From contig DAIUEV010000001.1 of NCBI GenBank assembly GCA_036844945.1, positions 105,997 through 169,996 of the forward strand: a DNA stretch of 64,000 nt. Reading direction: 5' to 3'. Of this stretch, positions 20,237-28,311 are shown in pieces (the stretch's first letter is position 1; each line of letters starts with the position of its first letter). Source of the stretch: Palsa-461 sp036844945 (GTDB lineage Bacteria > Actinomycetota > Acidimicrobiia > Acidimicrobiales > RAAP-2). The position numbers and the translations under genes were made by a program. The notes beneath the pieces are model-generated. The model was not told the origin of the DNA. It saw only the letters and a list, made by a program, of their open reading frames with translations, and did not search any database.

Positions 20237-20266
20237 TAGACAGGCATATAGCTATAGAGCTATATT
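20237..20266 (+). promoter_or_regulatory. Promoter and operator of the first ArsR-SRPBCC module
   Basis: TAGACA (20237-20242) and TATATT (20261-20266) are spaced by 18 bases. The -10 ends six bases before GTG 20273, so the mRNA should be leaderless. A perfect dyad ATATAGCT-ATAG-AGCTATAT (20246-20265) fills the spacer and -10. It is AT-rich in an otherwise GC-rich region and is the obvious binding site for the ArsR repressor. The remaining 20115-20236 intergenic stretch has a short A-run but nothing definite. Confidence 0.68.
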
Positions 20267-20272
20267 TGGTGG

Positions 20273-20587
20273 GTGACCGCGGCCCGGGCGATCGAGGTGC
20301 TGGCGGAGCCGAACCGGCGGCGCATCCTGGACCTGCTCCGGGAAGCCGACCGCCCCGTCGGAGAGCTGGTCGGGTTGCTCCCGCTCACCCAGCCGGCCGT
20401 GTCGAAACACCTCCGCGTCCTGCGCGAGGCCGGCCTCGTCGAGGCCCGCCCGGAGGCGCAGCGACGCGTCTACCGGCTCCGCCCCGAGCCCCTGGCCGAG
20501 CTCGACGCCTGGCTCGAGCCCTACCGGGCGATGTGGGAGGCCCGGCTCGACGACCTCGCCCGCCACCTCAGCACAAAGGAGCGGTGA
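20273..20587 (+). CDS. ArsR-family transcriptional regulator
   Basis: 104 residues from GTG. The winged helix reads VLAEPNRRRILDLLREADRPVGEL, then LTQPAVSKHLRVLREAGLVEAR (recognition helix) and RRVYRLRPEPLAELDAWL. There are no Cys residues for metal sensing, so it belongs to the ArsR subgroup that sits in front of SRPBCC/AHSA1 genes. It overlaps the next gene by one base (TGATG). It likely represses its own promoter through the 20246-20265 dyad. Confidence 0.92.
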   Translation: MTAARAIEVLAEPNRRRILDLLREADRPVGELVGLLPLTQPAVSKHLRVLREAGLVEARPEAQRRVYRLRPEPLAELDAWLEPYRAMWEARLDDLARHLSTKER

Positions 20588-21081
20588 TGGAAGACGCCAC
20601 CTTGGAGACCACCGGGACCCGGCCGGCCGTCCGGCTCGAGCGGACGCTGCGTCAGCCGCCGGCGGTGGTCTGGCGCGCCCTCATCGACTGCGAGGAGCTC
20701 GCCGCCTGGTTCCCGTGCGACATCCTCACCGAGGAGTGGAAGGTCGGCGCCGCGCTCCGGTTCGTCTTCCGGGGCGGCGAGTGGCACGACCTCGAGGGCA
20801 CCGTCCTCGAGTACGACGAGCCCCGGGTCCTCGCCTACACCTGGGGCGACGACGTGCTCCGCTTCGAGCTCGAGGCGGCCGGGGAGGGCACTCGCCTCGT
20901 CCTGATCAACGAGGTGGACTCGCCCGCGGCGGCGCGCAACGCGGCGGGCTGGGAGAGCTGCCTCGACCGCCTCGAGGGGCGCACCCCGCCGCCCGACGGG
21001 TGGCAGGAGCGATTCGAGCGCTACGTCGCGGCGTTCGAGCCGGCCATCGGCCACCAGGACGGCCCGCCCCAGCGGCCCTGA
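20587..21081 (+). CDS. SRPBCC/AHSA1-domain protein
   Basis: 164 residues from ATG 20587. Features are VRLERTLRQPPAVVWRALID, LAAWFPCDI, the central strands LEGTVLEYDEPRVLAYTW, and a C-terminal helix containing WQERFERYVAAF. This is the Activator-of-Hsp90-like START fold, a hydrophobic-ligand pocket. Coupled with ArsR it probably binds or processes a small hydrophobic compound; the ligand is unknown. The frame is open far upstream, but the ArsR overlap fixes the start. Confidence 0.88.
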   Translation: MEDATLETTGTRPAVRLERTLRQPPAVVWRALIDCEELAAWFPCDILTEEWKVGAALRFVFRGGEWHDLEGTVLEYDEPRVLAYTWGDDVLRFELEAAGEGTRLVLINEVDSPAAARNAAGWESCLDRLEGRTPPPDGWQERFERYVAAFEPAIGHQDGPPQRP

Positions 21082-21115
21082 GCGCGCCGGCCCGGCGCGG
21101 CCCTATTCTCCGAAC

Positions 21116-21622
21116 GTGGACGGCGCGGAGGTCCTGGCCGACGCCTTCGGGCGGATCGGCGAGATGGTGCACGGCGCGGTGGAGGGTCTGAGCGAGAAGC
21201 AGCTCGCCTTCCGCGTGGACGAGCAGTCGAACCCGATCGTCTGGCTGGTCTGGCACCTGGCTCGGGTCCAGGACGACCACGTCGCGCACGTGGCCGGGAG
21301 CGAACAGGTGTGGACCGCGGCCGGCTGGGCCGATCGCTTTGGGCTCGACCTGCCGGCGGCCGACCACGGCTACGGACACACGCCACAAGAGGTGGGCCTG
21401 GTGCACGGGGATGCGGAGGCACTCCTCGGCTACTACGACGCCGTGCACGAGGCCACGCTCTCGTACCTGCGCGGCCTCTCCGACGCCGCCCTCGACCGGG
21501 TGGTCGACGACCGCTGGGACCCACCGGTGACGCTCGGGGCGCGCCTCGTGAGCGTGCTCAACGACGACACCGCGCACGCCGGTCAGGCGGCCTACGTGCG
21601 GGGCGTCATCGATCGCCGGTAG
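21116..21622 (+). CDS. DinB-like / mycothiol-dependent thiol-transferase-type protein
   Basis: 168 residues from GTG 21116. It is a four-helix DinB fold with putative metal-binding His in LVWHLARVQDDH and in the C-terminal DDTAHAGQAAYVRG. This matches the DUF664/MDMPI-type DinB proteins of actinobacteria, which are thought to use mycothiol or act on small electrophiles. It lies 34 bases after the SRPBCC gene and may share its operon. It overlaps the convergent DUF3565 gene by 17 bases at its 3' end. Confidence 0.82.
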   Translation: MDGAEVLADAFGRIGEMVHGAVEGLSEKQLAFRVDEQSNPIVWLVWHLARVQDDHVAHVAGSEQVWTAAGWADRFGLDLPAADHGYGHTPQEVGLVHGDAEALLGYYDAVHEATLSYLRGLSDAALDRVVDDRWDPPVTLGARLVSVLNDDTAHAGQAAYVRGVIDRR

Positions 21623-21806
21623 GGGTTTCGCAGAGCCGGCACTCGAGCGTCGTGCCGAGGCGGCCGCGCCGGCCCGCCTCCTCCAAGACCCACGGGCGCG
21701 GCCGGAACGGTGGCTGGTGCCGGACGTGCTGGTGGTGGCCGCAGGCCAGCTCGGCGACCCAGTCGCCGGACTCGTCTCGATGGAACCCGACGATGGCCGA
21801 CTCCAC
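21606..21806 (-). CDS. DUF3565 small zinc-binding-like protein
   Basis: 66 residues from GTG 21806 (VESAIVGFHRDESGDWVAEL). ACGHHQHVRHQPPF, RPWVLEEAGR and ECRLCETP give a Cys/His pattern suggesting one metal site, and the length and order match DUF3565 proteins. Function is unknown. The frame is open to 22808, but the upstream part is antisense to the dehydrogenase gene. Confidence 0.85.
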   Translation of the reverse strand: MESAIVGFHRDESGDWVAELACGHHQHVRHQPPFRPRPWVLEEAGRRGRLGTTLECRLCETPTGDR

Positions 21807-21842
21807 CGGTTCACCGTATCCACCTGTGGTTAGTGTCCGGCC

Positions 21843-22823
21843 GTGAGGGTCGCGGTGCTCGACGACTACCTGGACACCGTGGCCACCCTCGACGCGTTCG
21901 CCAAGCTCGACGGGCACGAGGTCCGCGTGTTCACCGACCACACCGACGACGTGGACGTCCTCGCCGAACGGCTCGCCGGCACCGAGGCGCTGGTCCTGAT
22001 CCGGGAGCGGACCCGGATCGGCGCGCCCCTGATCGAGCGGCTCCCCGAGCTCGTCCTCATCAGCCAGCGCAGCGCCTACCCGCACATCGACATCGAGGCG
22101 TGCACCCGCCACGGGGTGCTCGTGTGCTCGAACCTGCACGCCGGATCGCCCTCGTACGCGACTGCCGAGCTCACCTGGGGCCTGGTGCTCGCCTCGATGC
22201 GCCGGATCCCCCAGGAGGCGGCCGCGATGAAGGCGGGCCGGTGGCAGACCGGCCTCGGCACGACGCTGCGGGGCAAGACCCTCGGGATCTACAGCTACGG
22301 GCGGATCGGCAGCGTGGTCGCCAACTACGGCGCCGCTTTCTCCATGGACGTGATGGCGTGGGGGCGCGAGGGCTCGATGGCCCGGGCGGTGGCCGACGGC
22401 CACCGGGCCGCGCCGAGCCGGGAGGCGTTCTTCGAGACGGGCGACGTGGTGAGCCTCCACCTCCGCCTGCTCGACGCCACCCGGGGGGTCGTCACCGCGG
22501 CCGACCTCGCCCGCATGCAGCCGAGCGCGCTGCTCGTGAACACGAGCCGCGCCGGCGTGATCGAGCCGGGTGCCCTGGAGGCGGCGCTCGCCGCCGGCCG
22601 CCCGGGGCTGGCGGCCGTCGACGTCTACGACGTGGAGCCGGTGGTCGGCGGGGCCCACCCGCTGCTCGCCCTCGACAACGTCGTGTGTACCCCGCACCTC
22701 GGCTACGTGACGAGGGAGGAGTGGGAGCTGCAGTTCTCGGACATCTTCGATCAGGTGAACGCGTTCGCAGCGGGCGCGCCGATCCACATGGTCAATCCCG
22801 AGGTGCACGACCGAGTGCGCTGA
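21843..22823 (+). CDS. D-2-hydroxyacid dehydrogenase family protein
   Basis: 326 residues from GTG. The Rossmann motif is GIYSYGRIGSVV. The catalytic set is the Arg in NTSRAGVIEPGAL, the Glu in VYDVEPV and the His in CTPHLGY. Family members include phosphoglycerate dehydrogenase and glyoxylate/hydroxypyruvate reductases; the absence of an ACT domain argues against canonical SerA. The N-terminal ISQRSAYPHIDIEA is in the substrate domain. It is a cytoplasmic NAD-dependent enzyme of unknown substrate. Confidence 0.9.
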   Translation: MRVAVLDDYLDTVATLDAFAKLDGHEVRVFTDHTDDVDVLAERLAGTEALVLIRERTRIGAPLIERLPELVLISQRSAYPHIDIEACTRHGVLVCSNLHAGSPSYATAELTWGLVLASMRRIPQEAAAMKAGRWQTGLGTTLRGKTLGIYSYGRIGSVVANYGAAFSMDVMAWGREGSMARAVADGHRAAPSREAFFETGDVVSLHLRLLDATRGVVTAADLARMQPSALLVNTSRAGVIEPGALEAALAAGRPGLAAVDVYDVEPVVGGAHPLLALDNVVCTPHLGYVTREEWELQFSDIFDQVNAFAAGAPIHMVNPEVHDRVR

Positions 22824-22830
22824 GCGCGGC

Positions 22831-24194
22831 TCAAGCGGACCGGTGCAGCAGCGCGAAGGCGCTCGAGACCACGTCGAGCAGGCGGATGCTGGCGGTCTCC
22901 TCGTCGATGGCCGTCGTCGGGTTCTCGAGCATCGCCACCACGACGAAGGTCCGGCCGGCCGTGTCCCGGGCGAGGTAGCCGAGGGTCAGCACGCCCGCCT
23001 CCGAGCCGCCCTTGAACCACACCCGTGACCAGGTCGACCGGGGCAGCGCGACACCGCCGTCGTTCACCGACAGCACGGTGCCGATCGGGCCGAGGCCAGG
23101 GGTCGCTTGGAGCGCGTCCAGGCCAGCGAAGGCGCGGCACATGTCCTGCGGCGAGGCGAACCACTCGATGCTCTGCCCACGTCGCGCGGGACCGTCGCGG
23201 CGGTCTCCTCGGCCGCCGTCACCGAGTCGATCGTCGAGGCCAGGTAGGCGGCCCGTCCGACCCGGTCGAGGGAGAGGTAGTGGTCGGCGAGCGCGGGGAA
23301 GTCGTCGTACTTCAGCGCGAAGAGCTCGCTCACGGTGAGAAACGGGACGTCGAGGTCGGGGTGCGCCGCCCACCGGGCCACCTGGCGCTCGACTGCGGCC
23401 CGGCCGACGAGCCCGAGGAGGAGGTCGGCGGCGGTGTTGTCGCTGACCGAGATCATCGCGGTGGCGACCTGGCGCACCGTGAGCACCGTGCCGTCGGGGA
23501 CGGTCACGAGGGTGCCGCTGCCTCCGACCTTGCTGGACGCGGTCACCGTCAGCTTCTGGTCCCAGCTGATCCGGTGGGCCGAGATGTCCTCGGCCAGCGC
23601 GCCGAGCACGAACAGCTTGAACATCGATCCGAGCGGCCGCGCGGCGGCCGGCGCGATGGCGTGCACGGCCCGGCAGGTGCCGCCCGACCCCAGCTTCGCC
23701 GCCAGCAGGCTCACCCGTGGCGCAAGCGCCCTGATCGCGCCGTCGACCGCCGACCAGCTGGTCAGGTTGGCCGACACCGTCGGCGCGAGCAGCTGCCCCT
23801 CGATCAGCCCGGCCGCGTCGACGCGCAGCCGGACCGTGAAGTCGTTGCCGTCGACCGCCACGGTCGCGACGAGTGAGTCGGGCGTGACGTCGGCCAGCCC
23901 GAGCAGCCGCATCGGCCCAGGGGTCTGCTGTTCCAGCACGGCGTTCAGGGTGGCCGGGCTCACCTTGGTGAGGAAGGTGGCGTCGAAGTGGGCGGTGACG
24001 ATCGGGTCGGAGAGCGGGAGGTACGCCGTCGCCCCGAGCAGCCAGGCGAGCTCCGACCCGACCGGGCTCTTCGGCGGGACCGGCGCCGCGCCGGCGGCGG
24101 CTCCGGACGGGAGGGCCGCGACCGCCAGCGCCGCTGCGGCGACCAGCGCCGCGCACGACCGGCCGCCCCGCCGCGTCACGGCCCGTCGGGTCAA
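22831..24194 (-). pseudogene. Class A beta-lactamase-like serine hydrolase, frameshifted
   Basis: The gene starts at TTG 24194, overlapping the DinB stop (TTGA), with a signal peptide (ALVAAAALAVAALPSGAAAG). Residues about 45-160 form an N-terminal domain. The catalytic SMFK tetrad has S190 and K193, and SDN occurs in SVSDNTAAD. The frame is then lost near 23176-23178, where one base is missing in a short C-run (G on the coding strand). Shifting frame there restores QSIEWFASPQDM and the third motif WFKGGSEAGVLTLGYL through to FALLHRSA and a stop at 22831. The repaired protein would be about 454 residues. The single-base loss may be real decay or a sequencing/assembly error. Confidence 0.78.
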
Positions 24195-24724
24195 CGGCCG
24201 GTGCGTCCGTCCAGGAGCTCGCGGGTGATGTCCATATGGCCGACGTGCCGGGCCGTCTCCTCGAGGAGGTGACACACGACCCAGCGGAGCGTCGTCGGCC
24301 GGAACCCGCCCGCCGAGGGCTCGTCGTAGGAGGGGGCGGCGTCGAGCACCCGGTCGGCGGCGGCCGTCTCGGCCCGGTAGAACGCGACGATGTCATCGCG
24401 GTCCCAGCCGTCGGGGAGCTCGAACATGTGCTGGCGCCACCCCATGTCCATCGGTTCGCCGGCGAAGATCGCTCGCACCCACAGACGCTCGGCGTAGCCG
24501 AGGTGGACCACGATGATCCCGAGGGAGTTCGCGTGGACCGTGGGGCGCCAGCGGAGCTGGGCGGGGTCGAGATCCTCGAGCTTGTAGATCGCGCTCTCCC
24601 GCAGATGGGTAAGCCAGGCCCTCCCCATCGTCATCTCATCGGCAGGGGCGGACTCGTCGGGACGGGGGACCACCAACGTGGGCCGAGCGTTGACGTCCGG
24701 CGACGGCGGTCCGGGCTCGCTCAC
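24191..24724 (-). CDS. DinB-family protein (DUF664)
   Basis: 177 residues from GTG 24724. The DinB four-helix bundle shows LTHLRESAIYKLEDLD, VVHLGYAERLWVRAIFAGEP, WVVCHLLEETARHVGHMDI and a C-terminal LLDGRTGR. The His residues in these segments would bind a divalent metal. It is one of three such genes in the window. The next gene, the serine hydrolase, overlaps it by four bases. Confidence 0.88.
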   Translation of the reverse strand: MSEPGPPSPDVNARPTLVVPRPDESAPADEMTMGRAWLTHLRESAIYKLEDLDPAQLRWRPTVHANSLGIIVVHLGYAERLWVRAIFAGEPMDMGWRQHMFELPDGWDRDDIVAFYRAETAAADRVLDAAPSYDEPSAGGFRPTTLRWVVCHLLEETARHVGHMDITRELLDGRTGR

Positions 24725-24736
24725 TGTCCCAGGCTG

Positions 24737-26164
24737 TCAGTGGCCGCGGAGGCGGTCCACCCGGGCGGCCAGCCGCGACGGCTTGCCGCGCCGCGCCTCG
24801 CTTCGATCGGCCACTCGTGTCGCCCATAGCGCCGCGTTGACGCCGAGGAAGCGGAGGGGCTCGGGCTCCCAGCGCCGCGACCGGTGCCCGACCCACGGCA
24901 GGTGGACGAGCTCGGTGTCGCGGCGCAGGATCAGGTCGGCGAGCGTCCTCCCGGCCAGGTTCGAGGTCGAGACTCCGTCGCCCACGTAACCGCCGGCCCA
25001 CCCGATCCCGCCGGCCCGGTCGAGCCCGACCGAGGAGTACCAGTCCCGGGGGACTCCGAGCGGACCGCCCCAGGCGTGGGTCACCTGGACGTCGACCAGC
25101 TCGGGGAAGAGCTCGACCAGGCTGACCCGCAGCGCCCGGTGCACCCGGGCCGACCGGTCGTAGCGGGGGCGGATGGACGACCCGAAGTGGTAGGGGGCGC
25201 CGCGGCCGCCGAAAGCGAGCCGGCCGTCGGCGGTCCGCTGCCCGTAGATGATCAGGTTGCGGTGGTCGGCGAAGGTCTCGCGCTCGGACAGCCGCCCGCC
25301 CGCCCAGAACGACGGGGGGAGCGGTTCGGTGGCGATCATGAGCGAGTAGATCGGCGCGAGCGCGCGCCGGGAATCGGCCATCGCGGCCGTCCAGCCCTCG
25401 GTCGCCCGCACGATGACGTCCGCCCGTACGGTCCCGAGCGCGGTCCGGGCCAGCGGTCGGCTCCGTCCCTGGGCCGGCTCGAGCGAGCGCACCGGGGTGC
25501 GCTCGTAGAGGGTGCCGCCGCGCCGCTCGACCGCGTCGGCCAGGCCGCGAACCAGCCGGGCCGGATCGAGCGCCGCGCAGTGCGGGGTGTAGGTGGCCCC
25601 GAGGATGCCGTCGGCGCCGAGCCGAGCCTCCGCCTCGGGCCGCTCCAGCCACCGGAGGTCGGCGTCGCCGATCCCGAGGCGCCGCGCCGCCGCGATCTCG
25701 GCCCTGGCCCGCTCGACCTGGGCGACGTTGCGGGCGGCGACGACCGTCCCGCCCTTCGCCAGCCGGCAGTCGATGGCCTCGGCCGCCGTGGTCACCGCGA
25801 CCTCGTCCACCGTCCGCTGCATGGCCCTCCGCATCGCCCGCGCCGGGCCGATGCCGTGCTCGCGGGCGATCCGGCCGTCGGAGGCCGCGAACAGCGCCGA
25901 ACACCAGCCGCCGTTGCGGCCCGACGCGCCGAACCCGGCGACCTCGGCTTCGAGCAGCGCCACCCGGATGCGGGGCTCGGCGCGGAGCAAGGAGTGGGCG
26001 GTCCACAGGCCGGTGAAGCCGGCGCCCACGATGGCCACGTCGACATCGAGGTCGGTACGCAGCATGGGCCGCGGGGCGACCGGCCCCTCGAGGCCGTCCC
26101 ACCACAAGGACAGCCCGCGCCATGGCCCGTGGTCGGGCGCGGTCTCGTTGCGACTCGTCGGCAC
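24737..26164 (-). CDS. FAD-dependent oxidoreductase of the DAO family (amine/gamma-glutamylputrescine-oxidase-like)
   Basis: 475 residues from GTG 26164. The N-terminus has VDVAIVGAGFTGLWTAHSLL (FAD-binding GxGxxG), then ALLEAEVAGFGASGRNGGWC, a hallmark of the PuuB-like DAO subfamily. The C-terminus has HAWGGPLGVPRDW and GYVGDGVSTSNLAGRTLADL. Members oxidise secondary amines or amino acids with release of H2O2. It sits 20 bases after the class III aminotransferase on the same strand, in a cluster for amine catabolism. The in-frame extension to 27430 is antisense or out of frame to the aminotransferase and is rejected. Confidence 0.87.
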   Translation of the reverse strand: MPTSRNETAPDHGPWRGLSLWWDGLEGPVAPRPMLRTDLDVDVAIVGAGFTGLWTAHSLLRAEPRIRVALLEAEVAGFGASGRNGGWCSALFAASDGRIAREHGIGPARAMRRAMQRTVDEVAVTTAAEAIDCRLAKGGTVVAARNVAQVERARAEIAAARRLGIGDADLRWLERPEAEARLGADGILGATYTPHCAALDPARLVRGLADAVERRGGTLYERTPVRSLEPAQGRSRPLARTALGTVRADVIVRATEGWTAAMADSRRALAPIYSLMIATEPLPPSFWAGGRLSERETFADHRNLIIYGQRTADGRLAFGGRGAPYHFGSSIRPRYDRSARVHRALRVSLVELFPELVDVQVTHAWGGPLGVPRDWYSSVGLDRAGGIGWAGGYVGDGVSTSNLAGRTLADLILRRDTELVHLPWVGHRSRRWEPEPLRFLGVNAALWATRVADRSEARRGKPSRLAARVDRLRGH

Positions 26165-26184
26165 GGTCCGGTGGGCCGTGGGGC

Positions 26185-27561
26185 TCAGATTCGGCGCCAG
26201 GCCTCGGAGAGGACGGTGCGCAACGTCTCGACCATGAAGTCGATCTCGGTCTGCCCGATGATGAGCGGCGGAGATAGTTGGACAACCGGGTCGCCCCGGT
26301 CGTCGGCTCGGCAGATGAGCCCGGCGTCGAAGAGCGCCGCCGAGAGGAACCCGCGCAACAGCCGCTCGCTCTCGTCGTCCTCGAAGGACTGCCGCGTCGC
26401 CTTGTCCTTCACGAGCTCGATCCCGTAGAAGAACCCGTCGCCGCGGACCTCGCCCACGATTGGCAGATCGAGCAGGGTATCGAGGCCGGCCCGGAAGGCG
26501 CCCTCGGTGGCCCGCACGTGTCCGAGGATGTCGTCGTGCTCGAAGACGTCGAGGTTGGCCATCGACACCGCGCACGACACCGGGTGCCCGGCGAATGTGA
26601 ACCCGTGGGTGAAGCTCTTGTCCCCGTGCAGGAAGGGCTCGGCGAGCCGGTCGGTGGCGATCATCGCTCCGAGCGGGGCGTAGCCACTGGTGAGCCCCTT
26701 GGCCACCGTGATGATGTCGGGCATGTAGTCGTAGCGCTGGGAACCGAACCACTCGCCCAGCCGGCCGAACGCGCAGATCACCTCGTCTGAGACGAGCAGG
26801 ACGCCGTGGCGGTCGCAGATCTCGCGGACCCGCGCGAAGTACCCCGGGGGCGGCGGGAAGCAGCCGCCGGCGTTCTGCACCGGCTCGAGGTAGACCGCGG
26901 CCACCGTGTCGGGGCCCTCGCGCTCGATCGCCCGGCTGATTTCGTCGGCCGCCCACCGCCCGAACGCCTCGAGGTCGTCGCCGTGTTCGGGCGCCCGGTA
27001 GAAGTTCGTGTTGGGCACCTTCACGGTGCCCGGGACGAGCGGCTCGAACGGGGTCTTGAGCGCCGGGATCCCGGTGATCGACAGCGCCCCGAAGGACGTG
27101 CCGTGGTAGGCGATGTCGCGGCTGATCACCTTCGTCCGATATGGCTGGCCGGTGATGCGGAAGTACTGGCGGGCCAACTTCCACGCGGACTCGACCGCCT
27201 CCGAGCCCCCCGAGGTGAAGAACACCCGGTTGAGGTCGCCGGGGGTGAGCGAGGCGACGCGCTCGGCCAGCTCGACGGCGCGGGGGTGGGCGTAGGTCCA
27301 CAGCGGGAAGTAGGCGAGCTCGGAGGACTGTTTGGCGGCTGCCTCGCCGAGCTCGGTTCGGCCGTGGCCGATCTGGCTGGTGAACAGGCCGGCCAGCCCG
27401 TCGAGGTAGCGCTTGCCGTGCTGGTCCCACACGTACGCGCCCTCGCCCCGCACCATGATCGGCACCTCGTGCTCCTCGTTGTAGTTGCCCAACCGCGTGA
27501 AGTGCATCCAGAGGTTTCGCTGGGCGCGGGCGCTGAGCGTGCTGTCGCCGGCGTTGGTCAT
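26185..27561 (-). CDS. Class III aminotransferase (putrescine/GABA:pyruvate-type)
   Basis: 458 residues from ATG 27561 (MTNAGDSTLSARAQRNLW). PLP-fold markers are YVWDQHGKRYLDGLAGLF, FFTSGGSEAVESAWKLAR, YHGTSFGAL, EPVQNAGGCFPPP, LLVSDEVICAFGR and ITVAKGLTSGYAPLGA with the PLP lysine. The opening residues and the Tyr-rich AYFPLW segment resemble SpuC-like polyamine:pyruvate and omega-amino acid:pyruvate transaminases. With the Lrp regulator, aldehyde dehydrogenase, permease and alanine dehydrogenase it fits putrescine or GABA use. The substrate is inferred from context. Confidence 0.92.
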   Translation of the reverse strand: MTNAGDSTLSARAQRNLWMHFTRLGNYNEEHEVPIMVRGEGAYVWDQHGKRYLDGLAGLFTSQIGHGRTELGEAAAKQSSELAYFPLWTYAHPRAVELAERVASLTPGDLNRVFFTSGGSEAVESAWKLARQYFRITGQPYRTKVISRDIAYHGTSFGALSITGIPALKTPFEPLVPGTVKVPNTNFYRAPEHGDDLEAFGRWAADEISRAIEREGPDTVAAVYLEPVQNAGGCFPPPPGYFARVREICDRHGVLLVSDEVICAFGRLGEWFGSQRYDYMPDIITVAKGLTSGYAPLGAMIATDRLAEPFLHGDKSFTHGFTFAGHPVSCAVSMANLDVFEHDDILGHVRATEGAFRAGLDTLLDLPIVGEVRGDGFFYGIELVKDKATRQSFEDDESERLLRGFLSAALFDAGLICRADDRGDPVVQLSPPLIIGQTEIDFMVETLRTVLSEAWRRI

Positions 27562-27575
27562 GGGTCCCACCTCGC

Positions 27576-28157
27576 TCACCTGGTCCCCCAGGTGTAGGTC
27601 TGCTTGGCCAGTTTCAGGTACATGAAGATCTCGGTCGACCGGACACCCGGGATCGAGCGGATCGAGTCGTTGAGGATGTGCAGGAGGCGCTCGTCGTCCT
27701 CGCACACGACTTCGACGAGGAGGTCGAAGGATCCCGCCGACATGACCACATAGTCCACCTCAGCGACGGGGACGATCTTGGCCGCCACCGCCCGCACGTC
27801 GCCCTCCACGGTGATCCCGATCAGTGCCTGACGGTGGAAGCCGAGCTGCAGGGGGTCGGTCACGGCCACGATCTGGATGACGCCGTTCGCCCGCAGGTGC
27901 TGGACCCGCCGGCGGACGGCGGCCTCGGAGAGCCCGATCTCGTCGGCGATCTGAGAGTAGGCACGCCGGCCGTCGCGCTGGAGGGCCTCGATGATCGCCC
28001 GATTGGCGGCGTCGAGGCCCGCCTCGCCGGGGCCTGCCGAGCCGGGGTCGCCGTTCGCCCGGTCGGGGGGCCCGAGCCCGATCGCTTCGGCGTCGAGGTC
28101 GGTTGGGGTCTGCACCATCGCTCCGCTCGTCCGCCACCTCGTGACGGATTCATTCAC
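27576..28157 (-). CDS. Lrp/AsnC-family transcriptional regulator
   Basis: 193 residues from ATG 28157; a shorter start at ATG 28118 is possible. A helix-turn-helix occurs in IIEALQRDGRRAYSQIADEIGLSEAAVRRRVQHL and the C-terminal RAM-type ligand domain contains VDYVVMSAGSFDLLVEVVCED and VRSTEIFMYLKLAK. The first roughly 50 residues are a disordered Gly/Pro-rich extension. It lies 14 bases upstream of the aminotransferase and divergent from the aldehyde dehydrogenase, so it probably controls both arms in response to an amino acid or amine. Confidence 0.92.
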   Translation of the reverse strand: MNESVTRWRTSGAMVQTPTDLDAEAIGLGPPDRANGDPGSAGPGEAGLDAANRAIIEALQRDGRRAYSQIADEIGLSEAAVRRRVQHLRANGVIQIVAVTDPLQLGFHRQALIGITVEGDVRAVAAKIVPVAEVDYVVMSAGSFDLLVEVVCEDDERLLHILNDSIRSIPGVRSTEIFMYLKLAKQTYTWGTR

Positions 28158-28216
28158 CTTACCGCCAGTTCATGACTGAGATCGTTGGAGACCTGGTGTC
28201 TGCCTCCGAATTCCCT

Positions 28217-28245
28217 TTGTCACTGGCGCTGCGATCTGCGATATT
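28217..28245 (+). promoter_or_regulatory. Putative promoter of the aldehyde dehydrogenase-permease-alanine dehydrogenase operon
   Basis: TTGTCA (28217-28222) and GATATT (28240-28245) are spaced by 17 bases inside the AT-richer divergent region (28158-28290). That region would also hold the Lrp binding sites, although I could not identify individual ones. Confidence 0.42.
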
Positions 28246-28311
28246 GGCTGTCGGGGCCGCCCGCGTGGCGGCCGGGAACGGGGGGCTGGGCTGCAGGAGC
28301 TGCGCAACTTC

